DNA of 64,000 nt from Cognaticolwellia mytili. Its GTDB lineage: Bacteria; Pseudomonadota; Gammaproteobacteria; Enterobacterales; Alteromonadaceae. Each line of letters opens with the position of its first letter. The first letter of the stretch is position 1. This document shows positions 1 to 8,361 of this stretch, piece by piece. A program made the translations under genes and the position numbers. The notes below the pieces were generated by a model. The model did not search any database, was not told the DNA's origin, and saw only the letters and a program-made list of their open reading frames with translations. Location of the stretch: the NCBI RefSeq assembly GCF_002104475.1, contig NZ_NBOF01000008.1:1-64000 (forward strand). The letters are read 5' to 3'.

Positions 1-103
1 TGGTTTTGTAGGTAAGTTTGACAACACTCGCAAGAGTGACACGTACATAAAGAATTGAATAAGACACTAACGTATTTATAAATGCTTTCTAGATTAACTT
101 TTT

Positions 104-220
104 TGTCTAGCGACAATAGCGACATAGTCCCACCTGATCCCATTCCGAACTCAGTAGTGAAATGTGTTAGCGCCGATGGTAGTGTGGGAGTTCCCATGTG
201 AGAGTAGGACATTGCTAGGC
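104..220 (+). rRNA. rrf: 5S ribosomal RNA, first copy
   Basis: The conserved 5S core is visible, including CCCACCTGATCCCAT, CCGAACTCAG and GTGAGAGTAGGACAT. The ends are set by terminal helix I, where 105-111 pairs with 214-220. Length is about 117 nt, normal for a bacterial 5S. No 23S sequence is seen upstream, so bases 1-103 are probably the 23S-5S spacer of an rRNA operon lying to the left. A second 5S follows 106 nt later. Confidence 0.95.
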
Positions 221-230
221 TTCTATTAAG

Positions 231-262
231 AAAAGCCCGTTGCTGATGTGACGGGCTTTTTG
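231..262 (+). terminator. rho-independent terminator after first 5S
   Basis: A ten-base stem (AAAAGCCCGT at 231-240 with ACGGGCTTTT at 251-260) closes a ten-base loop and runs into a T stretch. It lies between the two 5S genes. If active, the second 5S would be made only by read-through, or from processing before termination. Confidence 0.8.
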
Positions 263-326
263 TCAAAACCTTATGACTTAAATAATTTGATATAAATTCA
301 AAGTTACTTAATTCATAACGTTTTTT

Positions 327-443
327 TGTCTGATGATAATAGCGACATAGTCCCACCTGATCCCATTCCGAACTCAGTAGTGAAATGTGTTAGCGCCGAT
401 GGTAGTGTGGGAGTTCCCATGTGAGAGTAGGACATTATCAGAC
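327..443 (+). rRNA. rrf: 5S ribosomal RNA, second tandem copy
   Basis: The core is identical by eye to the first 5S, from the AATAGCGACATAG segment through GTGAGAGTAGGACATT. The outer helix differs at three base pairs, and each change is compensated on the other strand (see findings). The terminal helix pairs 328-334 with 437-443. Extra 5S copies at the end of one rRNA operon are known in gammaproteobacteria. Confidence 0.95.
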
Positions 444-465
444 TCCCTTTTTTAAAGGTATAAGT

Positions 466-496
466 AAGCCCTTGTCTTTTGACAAGGGCTTTTTTC
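466..496 (+). terminator. rho-independent terminator of the rRNA operon
   Basis: AAGCCCTTGTC at 466-476 pairs with GACAAGGGCTT at 481-491 around a four-base loop and is followed by a T run. It lies 23 nt after the second 5S and ends the operon before epmA. Confidence 0.88.
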
Positions 497-546
497 GTTT
501 ACAGTAGCGTTAAACTTCCAATCTCTTTTATAAGGTAACTGCATCA

Positions 547-1524
547 ATGGCATGGCAACCTAGTCTGAATTGGCAGCACGCTAAACAACGTGCACAGATA
601 ATTGCCAAAATTAGAAGCTTCTTTAATACACGTGATGTTATTGAAGTTGATACACCTTTACTGTCGAATGCGACGGTTACGGATGTACATTTAGAACCTT
701 TCGTTACTCATTTCAATTATTCTGCTGACAGTGATATTGAACAGTCAGTACCACTATATGCACAAACATCACCTGAATTCGCCATGAAACGGCTGTTAGC
801 CAGTGGTTACGGTTGTTGCTACCAAATATGTAAGGCCTTTCGCCATGAGCAGCATGGGCGTTTTCACAATCCGGAGTTTACCATGCTTGAATGGTATCGG
901 CTTGGTTTTGATCACTTTCAATTAATGGATGAAGTTGCAGACTTATTAGCCGAGATATTAAATTGTGATAAGATCGATAAAATTAGCTATCAAGAACTGT
1001 TTATACGTGAAGTCGCGATAGATCCGTTGCTTACCACTAAAAGTGAGCTTTTGGCATTGTTAGCAGTGCGTAATATGTTAAGTGATTGGCTAGTGAAAGA
1101 AGATAATATCGATACGTTATTGCAATTCGTGATGTCAGAGATAATAGAGCCGGTAATAGGTAAAGAGTTTCCTTGTTTTGTTTATAATTTTCCAGCTAGC
1201 CAAGCGTCATTGGCAAACATAAGTTCGGAAGACGAACGTGTTGCAGAGCGATTCGAATGCTATTTTAAAGGAATTGAGTTAGCCAATGGCTTCAATGAAC
1301 TAACTGATGCGAATCAACAAAAATCTCGTTTTGAACAGGATAATAGATTTAGAGGAGAATTAGGTAAAGACAAACGTATGATCGACAAAAATTTCTTATC
1401 GGCTCTCGCCCATGGATTACCACCATGCTCTGGTGTAGCACTCGGTATCGATAGATTACTGATGTTAGCATTAGAAAAAAATCATATAGACAGCGTCATT
1501 AGCTTTAATATTGAAAATGCGTAG
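547..1524 (+). CDS. epmA: EF-P beta-lysylation protein EpmA (PoxA/YjeA/GenX)
   Basis: EpmA is a lysyl-tRNA-synthetase-like enzyme that attaches (R)-beta-lysine to a conserved lysine of elongation factor P, which helps ribosomes pass polyproline stretches. The protein has 325 residues, the usual length, and lacks the N-terminal anticodon-binding domain of LysRS. Class II synthetase signatures are visible: FRHEQHGRFHNPEF for motif 2 and GVALGIDRLLML for motif 3 near the C-terminus. The ATG start follows a TAAGG ribosome site. It stands alone after the rRNA operon; epmB and efp are not in the window. Confidence 0.95.
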   Translation: MAWQPSLNWQHAKQRAQIIAKIRSFFNTRDVIEVDTPLLSNATVTDVHLEPFVTHFNYSADSDIEQSVPLYAQTSPEFAMKRLLASGYGCCYQICKAFRHEQHGRFHNPEFTMLEWYRLGFDHFQLMDEVADLLAEILNCDKIDKISYQELFIREVAIDPLLTTKSELLALLAVRNMLSDWLVKEDNIDTLLQFVMSEIIEPVIGKEFPCFVYNFPASQASLANISSEDERVAERFECYFKGIELANGFNELTDANQQKSRFEQDNRFRGELGKDKRMIDKNFLSALAHGLPPCSGVALGIDRLLMLALEKNHIDSVISFNIENA

Positions 1525-1560
1525 TAGGTATATTTACTTCCTACTACGGTATCATTTTTT
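1520..1560 (+). terminator. probable epmA terminator overlapping the stop codon
   Basis: CGTAGTAGG at 1520-1528 pairs perfectly with CCTACTACG at 1540-1548, and a T run starts a few bases later (about 1554). The stop codon TAG (1522-1524) sits inside the left arm, so a terminating ribosome would cover the stem. The gap between stem and T run makes termination less certain. Confidence 0.55.
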
Positions 1561-1639
1561 ATAAATTATGTGAAAACGATAGCTTATAGTTAAGTGCTTA
1601 TGTTTTCCAATATTAATAAAGTAATCAGCCGAAAATTAA

Positions 1640-3070
1640 CTAGAACCACAGCTTTATCTCAGCTTCATATAAAGCATTAGCTTCGCTATTTTCATCAAAA
1701 AATAGGTATAAGGTGTACTTGTCCGATTGTAATTCTACTTTGCTATGCATTTCAAAGGCATTTTCAGGGAAAAACATTCTAGTTTGATCAAGAGATTCTC
1801 CATTATTAAAATGGTCTAAATACCAATTGTTTGATACGGGGATAATGTTGAGTTTATTGGAAAAAACGCCATCAGTTAAATGAATTGAAGCAAGTTCGTT
1901 GTTTTTTAGTGTCACTAATAAGTTAGGATTATAAATCTCTAATGTTAAGCTTTTAGATAAAATTATTCTGCCGACGGGATCCCCTAGGCTATTTTTAAAC
2001 TCTGGTAAATCTATGTCTTCTTCTAGCGCCAAATTTTTATACGCTTGGCTTATAGTGTTAAATTGTTTGAGTTGCTGGTTAAACGGCTGAATGTTACCTT
2101 TTTTGTAATTATCTGTCTGTAGAATGAATCCCTTTAGCACATAGGACTCTTCTTTATTATGATGATTTATGCTATGAATAAAATTCAACATCATTATTCC
2201 GTCATCGCGATTAAAGGTTAATTGATTTTTATCATTTAATCCTCTGTCGACATTTAAAGCCGATTTAACATCATCTAAAAGCATTTTTCTAGCAACTGTA
2301 TTATTAATTTTCCAGCTTGCATCGTCAAAAAACTCTAATAAGGGAACCTGATTGATGATGCTTTGTGATAAAAAGTCATTACTACTTTGTATTTTTACAA
2401 GTTTATTCGCTTGAAAATGAAACCAATGGCCTCGACCGTAACCGATAATTAGTTCATCTTCTAGCAATGAAAGTTGCACACTTGGTACACCAAATTTATC
2501 GATGACGCTTTCGTATTCCTCACCTAGCTTGGCACCATAAACACCGTTGCTGAGCGATACTTCATTGTCAGTGATTTTTGGACGACTTGTTTTAGATTTA
2601 TTAATAAAGGTGAATTTTTTTTCGAGTTTTAATGTTGCACCTGCCATGGCTACGGTTCTTTGTCCTTGATGGTTAAAGCGCGCAAGTTTTCGGTCTGTTA
2701 AATTTTTATCTTTACATTGCTTTATTGACTCTGCAACGTACCTAATACGATACGTATAGTGTCGCTTACCATTTTGCGCCCGAGTATATGCTTTCTTAAT
2801 TTCTATTTTTTTATCAACTAAAATCAATGCATCCGCGCCAATTTCAGCTGCTTTATTTTGAAGTTTGGTTAACAATTCATTTACTATGCTTTCTGATTTT
2901 GGATTTCTTGTATCCGTTTTAACCATGAGTTTTTCTATGACTTGATATGTACAATTAGGAATGTAATCAAGTATCGGGGGGAGGCCTTGTACTGTTTGAT
3001 TGGCAAAAGTGTTAGATGATAGTGTGAGTATCTGAGCCAAAATAAATATTTTTACGATATTTTTATTCAC
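1640..3070 (-). CDS. exported protein of unknown function
   Basis: I do not recognise this 476-residue protein. It begins with a Sec signal peptide (charged MNKNIVK, then a hydrophobic run ending near SNTFA-NQ), so the mature part is probably periplasmic or outer-membrane associated. Residues of about 35-115 contain a segment ending in AAEIGADALILV, which resembles the beta-strand pattern of YbjQ/heavy-metal-associated families. The middle carries GVYGAKLGEEYESVIDKFG, reminiscent of small lipoprotein SmpA/BamE-like or calcium-binding-free repeats, but this is only an impression. It is monocistronic, with 336 nt of non-coding DNA upstream. Function unknown. Confidence 0.7.
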   Translation of the reverse strand: MNKNIVKIFILAQILTLSSNTFANQTVQGLPPILDYIPNCTYQVIEKLMVKTDTRNPKSESIVNELLTKLQNKAAEIGADALILVDKKIEIKKAYTRAQNGKRHYTYRIRYVAESIKQCKDKNLTDRKLARFNHQGQRTVAMAGATLKLEKKFTFINKSKTSRPKITDNEVSLSNGVYGAKLGEEYESVIDKFGVPSVQLSLLEDELIIGYGRGHWFHFQANKLVKIQSSNDFLSQSIINQVPLLEFFDDASWKINNTVARKMLLDDVKSALNVDRGLNDKNQLTFNRDDGIMMLNFIHSINHHNKEESYVLKGFILQTDNYKKGNIQPFNQQLKQFNTISQAYKNLALEEDIDLPEFKNSLGDPVGRIILSKSLTLEIYNPNLLVTLKNNELASIHLTDGVFSNKLNIIPVSNNWYLDHFNNGESLDQTRMFFPENAFEMHSKVELQSDKYTLYLFFDENSEANALYEAEIKLWF

Positions 3071-3406
3071 AATAAGTCCTTTTAATTGCTAAACCGCTAT
3101 TTGTAACTTAAAAGTTTATAGCGACTAATGTTGCTTTCTGTATTTTCTCGAAAAGTTTGTAAGATTTGACGTTGCCTTCAAGTAATCTATATCTAAGCTG
3201 ATATTACTTTTACCTATGATAGAACCACTCTTTCTATATACAAAACGGTCGTATAAAATTTTATATACTTGTATTAAAAGTAATGTTTATTCTTTATATA
3301 GATCGTTTAAATTGTGCTTAATTAATTGAAAGTACAAAAAATACTGGCATAGCAATTTAAGCGTTTTAGTAGTCAAAAGCAATTAACGTTATTTAAGTTG
3401 GCGACT
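3071..3406. other. intergenic region
   Basis: This AT-rich stretch contains the presumed minus-strand promoter of the exported protein and the 3' flank of ntrC. No convincing small gene was found. There is no clear hairpin plus T run for ntrC, so its terminator is not identified. Confidence 0.5.
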
Positions 3407-4807
3407 CTACATGTCGAGTTCTTTTAACTTTCTAGTCAGGGTGTTTCGTCCCCAGCCTAGACGTTTTGCTGCTTCTTGCTTATGTCCTTGAGTATGTTGT
3501 AAGGCACAACTAAGTAATACTTTCTCGAATTCTGGTAATGCTTTGTCGATAATATTGCTGTTTCCTTGTAGCAGCTCACTATCGACCCATAACTTTAGGG
3601 TTTCTTGCCAACTACTATCAGTAGTTGTGGTTACTACTGGCTTATCAGTAAGTTCGCTAGGTAAGTCATCAAGCAGCACTTCTTTACCACTGGCCATGAC
3701 TGTAAGAAAACGACAAATATTTTCTAACTGTCTGACGTTACCTGGCCATTCACACTGCTCTAGATAGGTCAATGCAGATTTATGTAGTGTTTTACTTTCA
3801 ACCGAAAGCTCGTTTGCTGCTTGTTTTAAAAAGTGTGAAGCAAGCTGTGCAATATCCTCTTTACGCTCTCGAAGGCTTGGAATATGTATTCTGATGACAT
3901 TTAAGCGATGAAACAAGTCTTCACGAAATTCACCGCTATCAACCCGTTCTTCTAGGTTTTGATGGGTAGCCGCAAGAATTCTGACATCAACCTTGATTGG
4001 TGAATGTCCACCTACTCTATAGAATTGACCATCAGCCAATACACGTAATAACCGAGTTTGAATATCAAGTGGCATATCGCCAATCTCATCTAAAAATAAT
4101 GTTCCTTCGTGCGCTTGTTCAAACCGGCCATGTCTTACCGCATTAGCACCCGTGAATGCGCCTTTTTCGTGGCCAAATAGTTCTGATTCAATAAGGTCTT
4201 TGGGAATTGCGGCCATATTAAGTGGTATAAATGGGGCTGAAGAACGTGGACTATGCATATGTAAAGCATGTGCGACTAGTTCTTTACCTGTACCCGATTC
4301 GCCATTAATTAAAACGCTAATGCTTGAACGAGAAAGTCGTCCAATGGCGCGGAACACTTCCTGCATTGATGGAGCTGCACCGATAATACCGACATTTTCT
4401 GCGAAAGGGACATTAAGTTGCTTTTTAGATTTCAATTCACGTGCGTGCGTTAGTGCTCTGTTAGTGAGGCTAATAGCATCATCAATATCAAATGGTTTCG
4501 GCAAATACTCAAATGCACCCCCTTGGTATGCGTTAACTGCGCTATCAAGATCTGAGTGCGCGGTCATGATGATGACGGGAATATGCTCGAACTGTTGGTT
4601 GATTTGGCTTAATAAAGTCATACCGTCAATATTTGGCATCCGAATATCCGAAATAATAACTTCGGGTTGGTTATGTTCTAGGGCAATGAGTAGATCTTGA
4701 GGATCATGAAATGTTCCAACACTTATATTGGCATTTGATAATGCTTTCTCTAGCACCCAGCGAATAGAGCTATCGTCATCAACTATCCAGACTTGTTCTG
4801 TGATCAT
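3407..4807 (-). CDS. glnG: nitrogen regulation response regulator NtrC (NR(I), GlnG)
   Basis: NtrC activates sigma-54 promoters under nitrogen limitation after phosphorylation by NtrB. At 466 residues it has the full family architecture: receiver (about 1-120) with phospho-acceptor Asp54 in ISDIRMP, the threonine of IMTAHSD and the lysine of YLPKPFD; an AAA+ domain with Walker A GESGTGKE, the sigma-54-contacting GAFTGA loop and Walker B FLDEIGDMP; and a C-terminal Fis-type helix-turn-helix. Its start overlaps the ntrB stop by four bases (ATGA), which implies translational coupling. Its likely DNA sites are present upstream of ntrB and glnA in this window. Confidence 0.97.
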   Translation of the reverse strand: MITEQVWIVDDDSSIRWVLEKALSNANISVGTFHDPQDLLIALEHNQPEVIISDIRMPNIDGMTLLSQINQQFEHIPVIIMTAHSDLDSAVNAYQGGAFEYLPKPFDIDDAISLTNRALTHARELKSKKQLNVPFAENVGIIGAAPSMQEVFRAIGRLSRSSISVLINGESGTGKELVAHALHMHSPRSSAPFIPLNMAAIPKDLIESELFGHEKGAFTGANAVRHGRFEQAHEGTLFLDEIGDMPLDIQTRLLRVLADGQFYRVGGHSPIKVDVRILAATHQNLEERVDSGEFREDLFHRLNVIRIHIPSLRERKEDIAQLASHFLKQAANELSVESKTLHKSALTYLEQCEWPGNVRQLENICRFLTVMASGKEVLLDDLPSELTDKPVVTTTTDSSWQETLKLWVDSELLQGNSNIIDKALPEFEKVLLSCALQHTQGHKQEAAKRLGWGRNTLTRKLKELDM

Positions 4808-5892
4808 GAATTTATCTCGCTGTTAAAAGGTAATAAAATTGTGAATTCGGTGTGTCCGGGGCGGCTTTTACATGAAAGCTTTCCGTTGTGTTGATGAACA
4901 ATGGTTTGACAAATAGATAGCCCTAAACCTGTGCCTGATGCTCTACCTGAAACCATAGGGTAAAAAAGTGTACTTTGAATATGTTCAGGAATCCCCGGAC
5001 CATCATCAATAATGTTGATCTCTGCACATAACTTTATACGTTTGCCATTAATCGTTTTATTACTGGCTGCTCGTGTTCTTAGTGTTATCTTGTTATCACT
5101 ACCCAATACTTGAATGGCGTTATTAACAATGTTGATAATAGTTTGTTGGAGCTTGTCTTGATCAAATATCAATTCGGGTATTGAGGGGTCATAGTCTCGT
5201 TCAAGTACAATATTTTTAGGATTATCAAATTTTGTTAGTTGGAATATTTTTTCAATTACGATATGAATATTTTGCAATTTCATTACTGGCAACTGATTAG
5301 GTCCTAACAAGCGGTCGACTAAGTTGGTTAACCTGTCTGCTTGTTCAATGATCATGGCAGTATATTCTTTTTGTTCAATATTGAGCTCTAAATCTAATAA
5401 TTGCGCTGCACCGCGCAAGCCGCCAAGGGGATTTTTAATTTCATGAGCTAAACCGCGGATCAAATCTCGAGCAGATTCCCACTGTTGTTGTTGAAATGCT
5501 TCTGCGCTGATTTGTTTTTGTTGATCAATTTGTTTGAATTCCAATAATATATGTGGCTGGTTTTCAAAGGTGACGGAAGAGGCGGTAATTTCAACGGTGA
5601 TTTTTCGATGATCAAAAAACTCTATTGTTACATCACTATCGCTAAATTCCTGACCCGTGGTAAGCAACTGTTGTAAGCGATTGCTATTAATTGGTGTGTT
5701 GTAAAATACTTGTTCGATAGGAAGTTGGTATAGTTTACTTAAACTTTTTACTAATAAAGCTTCTGCTGCGGGATTGACATAACAAATGGCAAGGCTCTGG
5801 TCTAATACCACTACAGCTGTCACCATTTGATTGGGTAATGCTTGCTGATAGTGAGCTTTTAGTTGCTGTAAATCTACCATAGTATTTGACAT
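4804..5892 (-). CDS. glnL: nitrogen regulation sensor kinase NtrB (NR(II), GlnL)
   Basis: NtrB is a cytosolic histidine kinase/phosphatase that, with PII, controls NtrC. It has an N-terminal PAS domain (AVVVLDQSLAICYVNPAAEALL), the phospho-His box LAHEIKNPLGGLRG, and a GHKL ATPase domain with IINIVNNAIQ, DDGPGIP and GTGLGLSI. No membrane segment is seen, as expected. Several starts are possible: TTG at 5910, or ATG at 5898, 5895, 5892 and 5880. ATG 5892 is chosen because AAAGG (5899-5903) is six bases upstream of it. The NtrC-like box at 5903-5919 abuts this ribosome site. Confidence 0.93.
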   Translation of the reverse strand: MSNTMVDLQQLKAHYQQALPNQMVTAVVVLDQSLAICYVNPAAEALLVKSLSKLYQLPIEQVFYNTPINSNRLQQLLTTGQEFSDSDVTIEFFDHRKITVEITASSVTFENQPHILLEFKQIDQQKQISAEAFQQQQWESARDLIRGLAHEIKNPLGGLRGAAQLLDLELNIEQKEYTAMIIEQADRLTNLVDRLLGPNQLPVMKLQNIHIVIEKIFQLTKFDNPKNIVLERDYDPSIPELIFDQDKLQQTIINIVNNAIQVLGSDNKITLRTRAASNKTINGKRIKLCAEINIIDDGPGIPEHIQSTLFYPMVSGRASGTGLGLSICQTIVHQHNGKLSCKSRPGHTEFTILLPFNSEINS

Positions 5893-5902
5893 CATCATCC
5901 TT

Positions 5903-5919
5903 TGCACCAAATTAGTGCG
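5903..5919. promoter_or_regulatory. NtrC-binding-site-like palindrome ahead of ntrB
   Basis: TGCACCAAATTAGTGCG matches the NtrC dyad TGCAC-N7-GTGCA in all but the last base. It overlaps or touches the ntrB ribosome site, so bound NtrC would be expected to repress ntrBC, as at E. coli glnLp. A further GTGCA/TGCAC pair lies at 5946-5958 with the half-sites in the opposite order. Confidence 0.6.
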
Positions 5920-5968
5920 TTAAGTAACGAGTGTAAATAATTATGGTGCAATATGCACTTAAATACTG

Positions 5969-6496
5969 CTAGTTTGCCTTGTTAACAGAGACTCTATGCA
6001 TATAAAACGTTACAGGAGAAGATGTTGCAATAACCTTGCCTTTATCGCTAATCAAAGTTATTTTTATTTTATGTTCGCCTCGGTCTATATTTCGCAGCAT
6101 AAACATCAAATGTCTTTGAGGTTGTTTATATAGTTCATCATTTAAATATAATTGGAGTTTATGCTTAGGCTTAAATACAGGACTTATATTAGCCGAAATA
6201 TAAACTGAGCCTGTATTGTTGCGCACAGTGCTATTGCTTATCGGTTGGGTAATATTTACAACGTAATTTTCATTGATAATTTTTGGCGTGATATCCAAAA
6301 CTGAAGTGTCTATTGAATATTTGACCATGCTAGATGTTTTTATTTCAACTTCTTCAGCACCATTTATCGCCGTGTCGGAGTATACTAGCATTCCTTGTTT
6401 ATCACGCCAGACATAGATTTTGTTTGAGTTTGAAAATGAGGGTATGGTAAGTGCGAGCAATAAAAAAAATATCGATAGGCGTATTAAATTATTCAA
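5969..6496 (-). CDS. DUF4124 domain-containing exported protein
   Basis: This is a 175-residue protein with a signal peptide (hydrophobic FFLLLALTIPSFS near the start). The mature N-terminus, IYVWRDKQGMLVYSDTA, is the DUF4124 signature found in many gammaproteobacterial envelope proteins, often near glnA/ntrB. The C-terminal half (about 75-170) has alternating hydrophobic strands resembling a beta-sandwich, with LYLNDELYKQP and a conserved-looking GEHKIKITLISDKGK. It sits between glnA and ntrB on the same strand, a placement I recall as common in this order. The molecular function is unknown. Confidence 0.82.
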   Translation of the reverse strand: MNNLIRLSIFFLLLALTIPSFSNSNKIYVWRDKQGMLVYSDTAINGAEEVEIKTSSMVKYSIDTSVLDITPKIINENYVVNITQPISNSTVRNNTGSVYISANISPVFKPKHKLQLYLNDELYKQPQRHLMFMLRNIDRGEHKIKITLISDKGKVIATSSPVTFYMHRVSVNKAN

Positions 6497-6557
6497 TAGT
6501 AAAGCTCCTGTGCAAAAGGCCTCCTTCTAATCTATGTACATATTACTTTCTTCGCCA

Positions 6558-6587
6558 CAAAAAAAGCTCACCTAAGTGAGCTTTTTG
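6558..6587 (-). terminator. glnA terminator
   Basis: AAAAAGCTCAC pairs with GTGAGCTTTTT around a short CTAA loop, with A runs on one side and T on the other, so it can work in both directions. It lies just after the glnA stop on the minus strand and separates glnA from the DUF4124 gene. Confidence 0.85.
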
Positions 6588-6609
6588 CACAACTAGCTAG
6601 CTGAATTTG

Positions 6610-8016
6610 TTATACGCTGTAGTACATATCAAATTCAATTGGGTGAGTCGTTGAGTTTAATAATTCAACTTCGTCACGCTTCAAACCGATATACGCGTTG
6701 ATCATATCTTTATCCATAACGCCACCTTCAGTTAAGAAGTCCATGTCATTTTCTAAAGCATCAAGTGCTTCTTCAAAAGATGAAGCAACTTGTGGAATAG
6801 CTGCTGCTTCTTCTGCAGGAAGGTCGTATAGATCTTTATCCATAGCATCGCCAGGGTGGATCTTGTTTTTGATACCGTCAAGGCCAGCCATTAACATTGC
6901 TGTAAAACCTAAGTAAGGGTTCATTGTTGGATCAGGGAAACGAACTTCGATACGCATTGCTTTAGGGCTAGGCACAATTGGAATACGAATTGATGCAGAA
7001 CGATTACGTGCTGAGTAAGCAAGCATTACCGGAGCTTCAAAACCTGGAACAAGACGTTTGTAAGAATTGGTTGAAGCATTTGTGAAAGCATTTAGTGCTT
7101 TAGCATGTTTGATGATACCACCAACATAGTAAAGCGCCATTTCAGATAATCCGCCGTACTTGTCGCCAGAAAATAAGTTAACACCGTCCTTAGCTAGTGA
7201 TTGATGAACGTGCATACCAGTGCCGTTATCACCTACAAGTGGTTTCGGCATAAAAGTTGCTGTTTTGCCATATGCATGGGCAACGTTATGAACAACGTAT
7301 TTGTAAATTTGTACTTCATCAGCCTTTTTAACCATAGTATTAAAACGACAAGCAATTTCGTTTTGTCCTGCTGTTGCTACTTCATGGTGATGTGCTTCAA
7401 CGACTAAGCCCATTTCTTCCATTACTAAACACATAGCTGAACGTAAATCTTGTGATGAATCTACCGGTGCTGTTGGGAAGTAACCACCTTTTACGCCAGG
7501 ACGATGTCCCATGTTGCCTTCTTCGTATTCTGTACCAGAATTCCAAGCAGCTTCTTTGTCATCAATTTTGTAGAATGAGCCACTCATGTCCGTATGAAAA
7601 CGTACGTCATCAAAAACAAAGAATTCTGGCTCAGGACCAATTAATACGGTATCAGCAATACCTGTACTACGCATGTAGTCTTCAGCGCGTTTAGCTACTG
7701 AACGAGGGTCACGGCTATAACCTTGCATTGTCGCAGGTTCAACAATATCACAACGAATGTTCAATGTTACAGCTTCAGTAAACGGGTCTAATACCGCAGA
7801 TTCAGCATCAGGCATCATTACCATGTCTGATTCGTTAATGCCTTTCCAACCTTCAATTGAAGAGCCATCAAACATTTTACCATCTTCAAAAAAGTCGTCG
7901 TTTACTTGGTGGTGAGGAATTGAAACGTGTTGTTCTTTACCTTTAGAGTCGGTAAAGCGTAAATCAACAAACTTGACGTCATGTTCTTTAATTAAATCTA
8001 AAACTGCGTTTGACAT
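6610..8016 (-). CDS. glnA: glutamine synthetase, type I
   Basis: GlnA makes glutamine from glutamate, ammonia and ATP and is the main ammonia-assimilating enzyme under nitrogen limitation. The 468 residues match the dodecameric GSI-beta family. Visible signatures are [12 protein letters not shown] near the start, [10 protein letters not shown] and the ATP-site region [11 protein letters not shown]. The YDLP tetrapeptide near residue 395 is the tyrosine adenylylated by GlnE in enterics, so adenylylation control is expected. Transcription probably starts at the sigma-54 promoter at 8082-8097 under NtrC control. Confidence 0.98.
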   Translation of the reverse strand: MSNAVLDLIKEHDVKFVDLRFTDSKGKEQHVSIPHHQVNDDFFEDGKMFDGSSIEGWKGINESDMVMMPDAESAVLDPFTEAVTLNIRCDIVEPATMQGYSRDPRSVAKRAEDYMRSTGIADTVLIGPEPEFFVFDDVRFHTDMSGSFYKIDDKEAAWNSGTEYEEGNMGHRPGVKGGYFPTAPVDSSQDLRSAMCLVMEEMGLVVEAHHHEVATAGQNEIACRFNTMVKKADEVQIYKYVVHNVAHAYGKTATFMPKPLVGDNGTGMHVHQSLAKDGVNLFSGDKYGGLSEMALYYVGGIIKHAKALNAFTNASTNSYKRLVPGFEAPVMLAYSARNRSASIRIPIVPSPKAMRIEVRFPDPTMNPYLGFTAMLMAGLDGIKNKIHPGDAMDKDLYDLPAEEAAAIPQVASSFEEALDALENDMDFLTEGGVMDKDMINAYIGLKRDEVELLNSTTHPIEFDMYYSV

Positions 8017-8081
8017 TGAAAGTCTCCAGGTAGTGAAATCTTAAATTTTCAAAAAATTAATTTTGTATTGTCTATGCATAA

Positions 8082-8097
8082 GCGAATATTGTGCCAA
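8082..8097 (-). promoter_or_regulatory. sigma-54 promoter of glnA
   Basis: Read on the minus strand the sequence is TTGGCACAATATTCGC. It has the -24 TGGCAC element and GC at -12, with the invariant GG-N10-GC spacing. It lies about 65-80 nt upstream of the glnA start and downstream of two NtrC boxes. Confidence 0.85.
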
Positions 8098-8147
8098 GGA
8101 TAAAGTCATTGAAATATATGCTTTTAATGATTTTTAACTAATGACAC

Positions 8148-8186
8148 TGCACCAATATGGTGCAGCTATTGCTGTATTGTGGTGCG
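8148..8186. promoter_or_regulatory. NtrC enhancer: two binding sites upstream of glnA
   Basis: Site 1 at 8148-8164, TGCACCAATATGGTGCA, is a perfect 17-bp palindrome matching the NtrC consensus. Site 2 at 8170-8186, TGCTGTATTGTGGTGCG, is a weaker match. Their centres are 22 bp apart, two helical turns, on the same face of DNA as needed for cooperative NtrC binding. They lie roughly 60-100 bp upstream of the sigma-54 promoter. Confidence 0.88.
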
Positions 8187-8361
8187 CATGCTCTAATTTG
8201 GCCATTGAAGTATATCAAGAGGAAAATGCTTTGTTATTATTAATTTAAGCTATATTTTTAATACAGTGTCTTTATCCATACTTCTACTGTACAATACGCG
8301 CCCAATTGTAGTCCTATATTCTTTTAATGAAAAAGTCTTTAAAGAAAAGTGAGTAAAGCCA

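Larger units (their letters stand above)
8017..8361. other. divergent glnA-typA intergenic region
   Basis: This stretch holds the glnA sigma-54 promoter and NtrC enhancer described separately. The half nearer typA (8190-8361) is AT-rich and presumably carries the typA sigma-70 promoter, but I could not fix -35/-10 boxes with confidence. No small gene was found. Confidence 0.6.

Noticed and set aside
1-103. Possible tRNA or 23S remnant before the first 5S
   Set aside because: A small hairpin (ACTCGCAAGAGT) is seen, but no cloverleaf, T-loop or 23S 3' end; it is spacer.
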